Shown here: in pieces, positions 1-5,361 of the stretch
Layout: every line of letters begins with the position of its first letter
How positions within the stretch are numbered: the stretch's first letter is position 1
Assembly: GCA_964439955.1 (NCBI GenBank)
Contig: CAYTPX010000051.1
Location: forward strand, 1 to 9,319
Direction of reading: 5' to 3'
Length of the DNA stretch: 9,319 nt
From: UBA1794 sp964439955
GTDB lineage: Bacteria; Bacteroidota; Bacteroidia; Bacteroidales; Bacteroidaceae
Translations under genes and position numbers: made by a program
The notes under the pieces: model-generated
Databases searched by the model: none
Told to the model about the DNA's origin: nothing
The model's input: the letters and a program-made list of their open reading frames with translations, nothing else

Positions 1-417
1 TCCTCCCGGGAATGGATTGTCTCCTCCCGAGTTTCCTCCTCCACCCCCTCCTCCGGGTTTTGGTTGGGTCGTAGAGCCTTGTTTCTGCGAAGTGCCGCAG
101 TTGGAGCAATTCACGTAGTCTGAGCCTGCATCGGCGGGGTAGGGATGCCCGCAGCGAGGGCAGTACCAGCCGTATTCGCCGCCGTACGACGAACTTCCGC
201 CCGGGGTGATTGTAATCCCGGGCAGGGTGGTTTCCGCAGGGATGTATTCGTCTCCTACATATCCCCCACCCCAAGTGCCGGCTTCGAGCATGGCTTCGAA
301 TTCTTCCTGCGTGTAGGGGTTGTCTTTAGTGCCCTTTGCCCCGACGGCGGGAGTGTTGCTTGCGCTGAAGGCGCGTGCGCGGTCATCTTCGGTGTAGCGT
401 TTGAGTTTCTTGTTCAT
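1..417 (-). CDS. Polymorphic toxin A, conserved N-terminal part only (3' end beyond window)
   Basis: The frame is open from the ATG at 417 to the window edge, giving 139 codons without a stop. The protein starts MNKKLKRYTEDDRARAF, like the two complete toxins in this window. It then has the motif AGTWGGGYV near residue 50 and a Cys4 zinc ribbon built from CPRC (86-89) and CSNC (104-107). A Gly-rich linker follows and is still running at the edge (last residues NPFPGG). The variable effector domain and the expected immunity gene therefore lie to the left of the window. There is no signal peptide. The start is shared by all three copies and sits about 30 nt below a conserved promoter. Residues 50-120 are closest to toxin B, including the GITITPGGSSSYGG segment that toxin C lacks. 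The activity of this copy cannot be told from the window. Confidence 0.85.
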   Translation of the reverse strand, partial: MNKKLKRYTEDDRARAFSASNTPAVGAKGTKDNPYTQEEFEAMLEAGTWGGGYVGDEYIPAETTLPGITITPGGSSSYGGEYGWYCPRCGHPYPADAGSDYVNCSNCGTSQKQGSTTQPKPGGGGGGGNSGGDNPFPGG

Positions 418-454
418 GGCATGATGTGTTTAAAAAGGGGTTGCTTTTCATCTG

Positions 455-486
455 CGAATATAAAGCCTGCCGCCCCGTTTTGCAAG
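455..486 (-). promoter_or_regulatory. Putative Bacteroidetes-type promoter of toxin A
   Basis: On the minus strand a CTTG (-33-like, consensus TTTG) is followed after 20 bases by TATATTCG (-7-like, consensus TAnnTTTG). The start codon is about 38 bases below the -7 box. The A/T-rich leader TTTAAACACATCATGCC has no Shine-Dalgarno sequence, as is normal in this phylum. The same elements occur with the same spacing in front of toxins B and C. This copy has CAAAACG where the others have CGAAACG. Confidence 0.6.
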
Positions 487-498
487 GGGCATGGGTAA

Positions 499-528
499 AA
501 AAGGCCAACAATGGCTCCTAAAAAGCCA
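499..528. promoter_or_regulatory. Paired direct repeat upstream of the toxin A promoter
   Basis: AAAAGGCCA (499-507) is repeated as AAAAAGCCA (520-528), 21 bp apart start to start, which is two helical turns. It lies 13 bp or more upstream of the -33-like box and is followed by the palindrome TTCCCGGGAA (533-542). Position and spacing suit an operator for a dimeric regulator, but no regulator is known and this is inference. Confidence 0.3.
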
Positions 529-699
529 TCTTTTCCCGGGAAGGTTGCCCGCGCCGGCCGCGGCCGCCCCCTGCCCGTCGCTGGGGCATCGGCAAGGCAG
601 GCCGGGAGGATGCGGCGGGGCGGACGGGAAAAACGCCCGCGCTTTCCGGGAAAGGCGCAGGCGCTTCTGGCCGCAAGCGGCAGTGCCTGTTTGGAAATC

Positions 700-841
700 G
701 TGTGGGGCAAGGGGAAAGGATCTCTCCGGTCGTTGCCGTTCTCCGCTTCAGGGGGCAGGAGGATGCCCCTCATCTTGTGCGGCTTCCGCTTGCGGTTTGC
801 GGTAGGAATCCAAGGGTTTCCCGTCCACCCGGTGCGCCGCC
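700..841 (-). pseudogene. Relic of a glycosyltransferase-like gene (paralogue of 6985-7845)
   Basis: Read on the minus strand from 841, the sequence encodes AAHRVDGKPLDSYRKPQAEA. The intact gene at 6985-7845 has AAHRVDGKLLDSYRKLQTEA (residues 38-57). Bases 783-841 match 7680-7738 with about 5 differences in 59. A frameshift follows, after which another frame continues the match: ILLPPEAENGND against FLLLETEDGN, then the PHTI/PQDI region. The right-hand match stops at 841, about 30 bases below the immunity B stop, and no start codon is present. The left limit is approximate. The intact gene lies just upstream of another gene on the toxin-cassette strand, so the relic suggests a former duplication of the larger locus. 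Confidence 0.75.
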
Positions 842-872
842 TGTTAGGGGGAGTTGGGCGTTCCTCTGCGAT

Positions 873-2039
873 TTATGGTATTTCCCCGTCCGATACGCCT
901 ATGTGGGTAACGTGGATGTACTTCCCGTTGGGCGTGTAGCCTTCCAAGTATTTCTTTTTATGGAAATAGGATACAGCTAGGGTCGCGTCTGTAAATTCTT
1001 CCCCTTCGGGAGCTTCCGGGTCATAGTAGGTGAATGTCATGTCATTCAGGGAAGGGCCGTGGCTGACAAGCACGATCCATCGTTTCCGTTCCTTCTGCGG
1101 CTCTTGGCCCGGTGAGTCCGGTTTGTCCTTTTCAGTTATGTAGGCAAGTGCCGGTTTGTCTTGTGCAAAATTTCCCCACAGGTAGCTTGTCGCTTTTCGG
1201 TTCAATATGCTGTCTCCCACGAACAGCGGGATGCTCTTCAGCGTATCGTCGGGCATTGGGGCATGTCCCACCATTTCCCTGCACTGTTTCCTGAGTGCTT
1301 CGGTGGCTTCCTGCCGGTCTTCCTCGGTCAGGGTGCGCTCGATGAGGCGTTTCCCCTCCCAGTACAGGCGTACCCGTTGCGCCTTGAGCGGGTCGAGTGG
1401 ATAGGGAAAAGATTCATAGTCGGTCGTGGCTTCAAATATCGGTAATTGGGTTTTCGGGTCAGGCTGGATACGTAGTATCTGGAGATCCCTGTTGTAGACG
1501 TGGGTGGCTTTCCCATCGTGTAGAATTACGATGCTCACATCGTATGGAGTGCCATCGCCATATAAGAAACCTTTAAATAGTAGCGCGCAGAATCCTTTTG
1601 CAAACGGGATTTTCAGGAAGTAGGGATTATCGATAAGTCCGTCGAAAGTATGGATTCCTGTGTGAGTGCAAACAAAGAAGTTATCCCACATTTCGCTATT
1701 GCTCAGTTCCACCTGTACCTCTCCGCCGCAGGAAATACGTGCCGTCAGAAAACATTTCCCTTTTTCATTGTAGGAGATATCGTTTTCCCAGCCTTTGAGG
1801 TAGAACAATTCCACGAGAAAAGTATCCTCTTCCAGCACCACTTTCTCCGAATCAAGAGATACATACATGTCATAATCCTTCATGCGCTCGTCCGGATAGT
1901 ATGGCTGGATAAATTCTGGGTTGGGCACGATTTCTCCTTTTTTTATGCCGTAAACTTCCCGTACCTGTGCCCCTAATCTGGAAAAGGAGGAGGAAAAGAG
2001 CAAAAAGCACGCTATGGATATGTAAAAAGGGCGCTTCAT
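873..2039 (-). CDS. Putative exported immunity protein for toxin B
   Basis: A 388-residue protein of no family I recognise. I chose the ATG at 2039 because it lies one base after the toxin B stop and gives a clear N-terminal signal: MKRPF, a hydrophobic stretch of about residues 5-19, and likely cleavage after LGA before Gln25. Further upstream starts would run into the toxin gene and bury the signal. The mature part is acidic and rich in aromatic and beta-type segments, with a charged low-complexity stretch (DKPDSPGQEPQKERKR) in the last quarter. It may be two domains, since it is long for an immunity protein. The one-base spacing implies co-transcription and translational coupling with toxin B. 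Assignment as immunity rests on position and export only. If toxin B cuts peptidoglycan, a periplasmic inhibitor is what one would expect. Confidence 0.7.
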   Translation of the reverse strand: MKRPFYISIACFLLFSSSFSRLGAQVREVYGIKKGEIVPNPEFIQPYYPDERMKDYDMYVSLDSEKVVLEEDTFLVELFYLKGWENDISYNEKGKCFLTARISCGGEVQVELSNSEMWDNFFVCTHTGIHTFDGLIDNPYFLKIPFAKGFCALLFKGFLYGDGTPYDVSIVILHDGKATHVYNRDLQILRIQPDPKTQLPIFEATTDYESFPYPLDPLKAQRVRLYWEGKRLIERTLTEEDRQEATEALRKQCREMVGHAPMPDDTLKSIPLFVGDSILNRKATSYLWGNFAQDKPALAYITEKDKPDSPGQEPQKERKRWIVLVSHGPSLNDMTFTYYDPEAPEGEEFTDATLAVSYFHKKKYLEGYTPNGKYIHVTHIGVSDGEIP

Positions 2040-2040
2040 T

Positions 2041-2922
2041 TTATTGGGGGGTATATAGGTAGAAATGTGTATTGGGTATCTTTTCTTTGCCAAAACAATA
2101 CTTGGCGGAAATAGAAGAATAGCGTTTTCCACCTCCGGTATCCATGACCATTGGCACATAGCAACCCCAGTTGCCGGAATAAACAGCCTCACCGGGAACA
2201 GCGACTACTACATGTCCATGTCCTCCTGTCGGGTTTTTCCAGCCACCTATTACGAAATATCCTTCGTTGGCCAGTCCTTGCACCTCGCCTATTGGAACTT
2301 TTTGCCAATCCGGGCTGCTTTCCATATAGTCTACCATTTGGTTTGCCAACATTCCATCCAAGGAGTTTGAGTTGCAGCACTGCTGGAACATATAGCGTAC
2401 CCCTTCATTACATCTGGCAGTCGTTTCCCCTTTTTCATCAGTAGAGATAATATATTGTACTGTTTCATTGGCTGCTTCTGTCAGGCCTTCGGGAGTCATT
2501 TTGAAGTTCGATTTGTTATTTTGGTTCTCTCCTCCCGTATCTCCACTTCCTCCTCCTCCGGGTTTTGGTTGGGTCGTAGAGCCTTGTTTCAGCGAAGTGC
2601 CGCAGTTGGAGCATTTCACGTAGTCTGAACCGGCATCGGTGGGGTAGGGATGCCCGCAGCGAGGGCAGTACCAGCCGTCTTCGCCGCCGTACGACGAACT
2701 TCCGCCCGGGGTGATTGTAATCCCGGGCAGGGTGGTTTCCGCAGGGATGTATTCGTCTCCTACATATCCCCCACCCCAAGTGCCGGCTTCGAGCATGGCT
2801 TCGAATTCTTCCTGCGTGTAGGGGTTGTCTTTAGTGCCCTTTGCCCCGACGGCGGGGGTGCTGCTTGCGCTGAAGGCGCGGGCGCGGTCTTCTTCCGTGT
2901 AGCGTTTGAGTTTCTTGTTCAT
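2041..2922 (-). CDS. Polymorphic toxin B: zinc-ribbon N-terminus with papain-like cysteine peptidase/amidase domain
   Basis: A 293-residue protein with three parts. Residues 1-60 are the conserved N-terminus with AGTWGGGYV. Residues 84-108 form a zinc ribbon with Cys86, Cys89, Cys104 and Cys107. A Gly-rich linker (about 112-135) leads to a C-terminal domain (about 140-293). That domain has ARCNEGVRYMFQQ, with candidate catalytic Cys171, and GGHGHVVVAVPGE, with candidate His237. Asp261 in VMDTGGG could be the third residue. Cys at a helix start followed by GH-V-beta strand is the pattern of NlpC/P60, CHAP and Tae-type peptidoglycan peptidases or amidases, which cleave cell-wall peptide or amide bonds. 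There is no signal peptide, so delivery must be Sec-independent. The exact family and cut site are not known to me. It is followed directly by a gene for an exported protein, the likely immunity factor. Confidence 0.8.
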   Translation of the reverse strand: MNKKLKRYTEEDRARAFSASSTPAVGAKGTKDNPYTQEEFEAMLEAGTWGGGYVGDEYIPAETTLPGITITPGGSSSYGGEDGWYCPRCGHPYPTDAGSDYVKCSNCGTSLKQGSTTQPKPGGGGSGDTGGENQNNKSNFKMTPEGLTEAANETVQYIISTDEKGETTARCNEGVRYMFQQCCNSNSLDGMLANQMVDYMESSPDWQKVPIGEVQGLANEGYFVIGGWKNPTGGHGHVVVAVPGEAVYSGNWGCYVPMVMDTGGGKRYSSISAKYCFGKEKIPNTHFYLYTPQ

Positions 2923-2958
2923 GGCATGATGTGTTTAAAAGGGGTTGCTTTCCACCTG

Positions 2959-2990
2959 CGAATATAAAGCCTTCCGCCCCGTTTCGCAAG
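2959..2990 (-). promoter_or_regulatory. Putative Bacteroidetes-type promoter of toxin B
   Basis: On the minus strand CTTG is followed after 20 bases by TATATTCG, approximating TTTG and TAnnTTTG. The start codon at 2922 follows an A/T-rich leader. The sequence is identical to the toxin C promoter. Confidence 0.6.
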
Positions 2991-3001
2991 GGCATGGGTA
3001 A

Positions 3002-3031
3002 AAAAGGCCAACAATGGCTCCTAAAAGGCCA
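3002..3031. promoter_or_regulatory. Paired direct repeat upstream of the toxin B promoter
   Basis: AAAAGGCCA occurs exactly twice, at 3002-3010 and 3023-3031, 21 bp apart. This is just upstream of the promoter. A role as an operator is inferred only from spacing, position and conservation in three copies. Confidence 0.3.
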
Positions 3032-3206
3032 TCTTTTCCCGGGAAGGTTGCCCGCGTCGGCCGCGACCGCCCCCTGCCCGTCGCGGGGGCATCGGCAAGG
3101 CAGGCCGGGAGGATGCGGCGGGGCGGACGGGAAAAACGCCCGCGCTTTCCGGGAAAGGCGCAGGCGCTTCTGGCCGCAAGCGGCGGGGGAGTTGCCTGAG
3201 CGTGGT

Positions 3207-3228
3207 GGCTGTTTTACCAAAAACAGCC
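3207..3228. terminator. Hairpin downstream of immunity gene C
   Basis: A perfect 9-bp inverted repeat, GGCTGTTTT and AAAACAGCC, with a 4-base loop begins 15 bases after the immunity C stop. It may end the toxin C transcript or stabilise its 3' end. On the minus strand no U-run follows, so a classical intrinsic terminator is not supported. The plus-strand reading extends the stem with wobble pairs and is followed by TTTT. Confidence 0.4.
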
Positions 3229-3242
3229 GCCGCTTTTATCGT

Positions 3243-3941
3243 CTACGGGTTGGCCTCTATTGGAATGACGGCATATGCGGTCCGGTTTTGGTAGGCAGCC
3301 ATTTGGGTGGAGTCTCTTAATCGTATGATTTTTGCTTCTTGTGTTTTGAGTTGGATCAGGAAATCTAAAAACTGGTCGTCCGGAACGTTTTTCCAAAAGT
3401 CGAAGTTCTCCGGCATTCCGAGATATATCAGTTGTGTGATGTTGCCTGCGGCGTTGAGTAAAAGTCGGACGACAAGCCGTCGTCGTTCTAAGCAGCGAAG
3501 AAGTTCCGGCGAAAACGTGTTTTTGAGCAAATCGCTGGCATATAAGCGAAAACGGAGTGTCTCGTCGTGGCCTGTATAATATGCCGATTCGGGTAAGGGG
3601 TTGGGTTCGTAATTCGTCAGGTTGCTTATTGTGATATCAGGGATTAAGTCTTTTTCAGAAGTCTGGGCGCTATTAAACAAGTTGAGGCTTACGGTAACGC
3701 GGAATCCCTTTCTCATTGTGGTAAATTCGCATTGCGGGTTGGGCGTTTCTTCTCCCCTTTCCTGTATTTCTTTCCGTATTTTTGTGAGAAAATCCTTTTT
3801 CTCTTCCGGCGTCTGGAGCAGGGTATAGCATAACCCACGGCAGTCTTCCTCTTTTTCTAAGTTCCTGTCTTGAAAGGGAAACATAGGGAACTGTAAAAAG
3901 AGAAATACAGCAGTGAGAAAAATAGTCCGTAGTGCGCGCAT
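3243..3941 (-). CDS. Putative exported immunity protein for toxin C
   Basis: A 232-residue protein of no family I recognise. The ATG at 3941 is preferred because it follows the toxin C stop by 5 bases and gives a signal-like start (MRALRTIFLTAVFLFLQFPM). A longer reading from 4004 would overlap the toxin gene by 58 bases and bury the signal. The mature part has Cys34 and Cys38, a charged helical stretch around residues 42-65 and several beta-type segments, and it ends with AYAVIPIEANP. It shares no obvious similarity with the immunity protein of cassette B, as expected if each matches its own toxin. Co-transcription with toxin C is very likely. The immunity role is inferred from position and export, not from a known domain. 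Confidence 0.7.
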   Translation of the reverse strand: MRALRTIFLTAVFLFLQFPMFPFQDRNLEKEEDCRGLCYTLLQTPEEKKDFLTKIRKEIQERGEETPNPQCEFTTMRKGFRVTVSLNLFNSAQTSEKDLIPDITISNLTNYEPNPLPESAYYTGHDETLRFRLYASDLLKNTFSPELLRCLERRRLVVRLLLNAAGNITQLIYLGMPENFDFWKNVPDDQFLDFLIQLKTQEAKIIRLRDSTQMAAYQNRTAYAVIPIEANP

Positions 3942-3946
3942 GGTTG

Positions 3947-5032
3947 TCAAGGTATGAGGTTGAAGCCCATAGTTTCCAATAAATCCTGCCATCGCCAATT
4001 CCAATTATCCCCTCCGTCATATTGTGAATAGGCTTCGTGGTAATGCTCTTCTTGGCTATAGTATTGTAGAAACTGCTGATAATTTGTTTGCGCTTTGGTT
4101 TCAAATTCAGAGAGGCTTATAGCGGTGTCAGTTGAATTTGTTAGATATTTTATAAAATCAATGTCGTCGTCAAATTGTAAGTCAACCCACTCGAAGTTTT
4201 TTCCCTTCTGTAAGGTCGATAAAAGATACGCAGAAATTTTCGCCTGATATTCAATATTGGAGTGCCCAATCTTGTTCACCTCTTGTTCCATGATACCTAT
4301 TTCATCTTGTATGAAATGTACGGTTTCTTCGAAAAGCGCGGAATAATCGATTCTGTTATCCTCTGTTTTTACTAATAGAATCTTGCCATTCCCGATGTAA
4401 AGTCCTCCCACGTTTAGATCTGATACGAGTTCAATAGTTAATCCGCTGCTTTTGCTGAGGAAATCGATCAGGGCTTGGTTGAGGGTCTCCGTGGAATAGA
4501 ATGATTTGACTTCGTTGATTTCTTCAGAAGAAAGGTTGTTATATTGAATTTTGTTGGCGCTTACGTATTGGATGGTTGAGGTATTTGGGCGGTCTCCCCC
4601 GGTGTTCCCAGTCCCTTTTCCTGCGTTTCCTCCGTTCCAGTTTCCGCTTCCGCCGGAACCGCTTCCGCTGCTTTCACTGCCGGGTATGGGCGAGGGGTGT
4701 CTGTTGTCGATGGAAGTTCCGCATTGTGAGCATTTCACGTAGTCGGAACCTGCATCCGTGGGATAGGGAAGCCCGCAGTTGGGGCAATACCAGTTGTCGT
4801 CTTCCCCGTAACTGCTGCTGCCACTTCCGGGAGTCACGGTATGCGTGGGAGCCACATAGCCCATTCCGCTGACGTATCCTCCGTTCCATGTCCCGGCTTC
4901 GAGCATGGCTTCGAATTCTTCCTGCGTGTAGGGGTTGTCTTTAGTGCCCTTTGCCCCGACGGCGGGGGTGCTGCTTGCGCTGAAGGCGCGGGCGCGGTCT
5001 TCTTCCGTGTAGCGTTTGAGTTTCTTGTTCAT
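3947..5032 (-). CDS. Polymorphic toxin C: zinc-ribbon N-terminus with zincin-like domain
   Basis: A 361-residue protein. Residues 1-48 are identical to toxin B, followed by GTWNGGYVSGMGYV. The zinc ribbon (about 82-105) uses Cys83, Cys86, Cys101 and Cys104. A Ser/Gly/Asn-rich linker spans about 112-150. The C-terminal domain (about 153-361) contains SALFEETVHFIQDE, with Glu235, Glu236, His239 and Gln242. IEYQAKISAYLL follows with Glu261. This resembles a zincin metallopeptidase helix plus downstream Glu ligand, except that the first His of HExxH is Glu. It may be a peptidase with altered metal ligands, an inactive fold, or a different helix-rich effector. The coding sequence for residues after about 150 is visibly more AT-rich than the 5' part, suggesting a separately acquired module. 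There is no signal peptide. An exported partner gene follows after 5 bases. Confidence 0.75.
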   Translation of the reverse strand: MNKKLKRYTEEDRARAFSASSTPAVGAKGTKDNPYTQEEFEAMLEAGTWNGGYVSGMGYVAPTHTVTPGSGSSSYGEDDNWYCPNCGLPYPTDAGSDYVKCSQCGTSIDNRHPSPIPGSESSGSGSGGSGNWNGGNAGKGTGNTGGDRPNTSTIQYVSANKIQYNNLSSEEINEVKSFYSTETLNQALIDFLSKSSGLTIELVSDLNVGGLYIGNGKILLVKTEDNRIDYSALFEETVHFIQDEIGIMEQEVNKIGHSNIEYQAKISAYLLSTLQKGKNFEWVDLQFDDDIDFIKYLTNSTDTAISLSEFETKAQTNYQQFLQYYSQEEHYHEAYSQYDGGDNWNWRWQDLLETMGFNLIP

Positions 5033-5068
5033 GGCATGATGTGTTTAAAAGGGGTTGCTTTCCACCTG

Positions 5069-5100
5069 CGAATATAAAGCCTTCCGCCCCGTTTCGCAAG
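5069..5100 (-). promoter_or_regulatory. Putative Bacteroidetes-type promoter of toxin C
   Basis: CTTG, a 20-base spacer and TATATTCG are found on the minus strand, about 38 bases above the toxin C start. The sequence is identical to the toxin B promoter, so both cassettes are probably expressed under the same control. Confidence 0.6.
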
Positions 5101-5111
5101 GGCATGGGTAA

Positions 5112-5141
5112 AAAAGGCCAACAATGGCTCCTAAAAGGCCA
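5112..5141. promoter_or_regulatory. Paired direct repeat upstream of the toxin C promoter
   Basis: AAAAGGCCA occurs at 5112-5120 and 5133-5141, again 21 bp apart. This is the third occurrence of the pair at the same distance from a toxin promoter. Function is inferred. Confidence 0.3.
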
Positions 5142-5295
5142 TCTTTTCCCGGGAAGGTTGCCCGCGTCGGCCGCGACCGCCCCCTGCCCGTCGCGGGGGC
5201 ATCGGCAAGGCAGGCCGGGAGGATGCGGCGGGGCGGACGGGAAAAACGCCCGCGCTTTCCGGGAAAGGCGCAGGCGCTTCTGGCCGCAAGCGGCG

Positions 5296-5335
5296 GGGTT
5301 TCCCGCGAAAGGCGGCTGCGGTCGCCGGGAAACCC
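5296..5335. terminator. Inverted repeat after the glycosyltransferase-methyltransferase gene
   Basis: GGGTTTCCCG (5296-5305) pairs perfectly with CGGGAAACCC (5326-5335), and the stem can continue with CGA/TCG past a one-base bulge. It begins 26 bases after the stop of the upstream gene on the minus strand, so it could fold at the 3' end of that transcript. No U-run follows. It also marks the exact border of the repeated cassette block. Confidence 0.4.
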
Positions 5336-5361
5336 TGTGCAGGGCACGGGGGATGGACTCC

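Larger units (their letters stand above)
1..681 (-). repeat. Cassette repeat, copy A
   Basis: This copy spans the conserved N-terminal coding region of toxin A plus about 264 bases upstream. It matches copy B at an offset of 2505 in the coding part and 2503 upstream, because copy A carries two single-base insertions. The match ends just after CCGCAAGCGG (671-680). It differs from copy B at scattered positions in both coding and upstream parts, so it is older or less recently converted than the B/C pair. Confidence 0.85.
418..872. other. Intergenic region between toxin A and immunity gene B
   Basis: This 455-base stretch holds no intact gene. Reading on the minus strand toward toxin A it contains, in order, about 30 bases after the immunity B stop, a relic of a glycosyltransferase-like gene (about 700-841), the GC-rich cassette upstream repeat (418-681), a pair of 21-bp-spaced direct repeats and the toxin A promoter. 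Small open frames on both strands here are a by-product of the high GC content. Confidence 0.8.
2540..3188 (-). repeat. Cassette repeat, copy B
   Basis: This copy covers the 5' coding part of toxin B, its promoter and 266 bases upstream. From 2783 to 3188 it is identical by eye to copy C (4893-5298), about 406 bases at a constant offset of 2110. Left of 2783 it abruptly resembles copy A instead. The upstream part is strongly GC-rich and contains near-palindromes, such as gcgctttcc/ggaaaggcgc and CCGCAAGCGG. Confidence 0.9.
2923..3242. other. Intergenic region between toxin B and immunity gene C
   Basis: These 320 bases hold no gene. They contain the toxin B promoter and leader, the GC-rich upstream repeat up to 3188, and about 50 unique bases with a hairpin downstream of the immunity C stop. 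Unlike the regions upstream of cassettes A and C, no glycosyltransferase sequence separates this cassette from the previous one. Confidence 0.85.
4893..5298 (-). repeat. Cassette repeat, copy C
   Basis: This is the block identical by eye to 2783-3188 of copy B. It covers the first 46-47 codons of toxin C, its promoter and the GC-rich upstream region. Recognisable but diverged coding similarity continues left through the zinc ribbon, to about 4720. At 5298 it stops next to a large inverted repeat that follows the glycosyltransferase-methyltransferase gene. Confidence 0.9.
5033..5361. other. Intergenic region between toxin C and the glycosyltransferase-methyltransferase gene
   Basis: These 329 bases hold no accepted gene. 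They contain the toxin C promoter and leader, the GC-rich upstream repeat to 5298, an inverted repeat (5296-5335) and about 26 further bases before the stop of the next gene. Confidence 0.85.

Noticed and set aside
2040..2192. N-terminal extension of immunity protein B up to an ATG at 2192
   Set aside because: It would overlap the toxin B coding region and place a clear signal peptide at internal residues 52-76.
3942..4004. N-terminal extension of immunity protein C up to an ATG at 4004
   Set aside because: It would overlap the toxin C 3' end and bury the signal-like segment that follows the ATG at 3941.
418..5298. Spaced repeats considered as a CRISPR array or mobile element ends
   Set aside because: The repeats are hundreds of bases long, include coding sequence and are separated by 1.4-1.9 kb of genes. 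No transposase, integrase or target-site duplication is visible.
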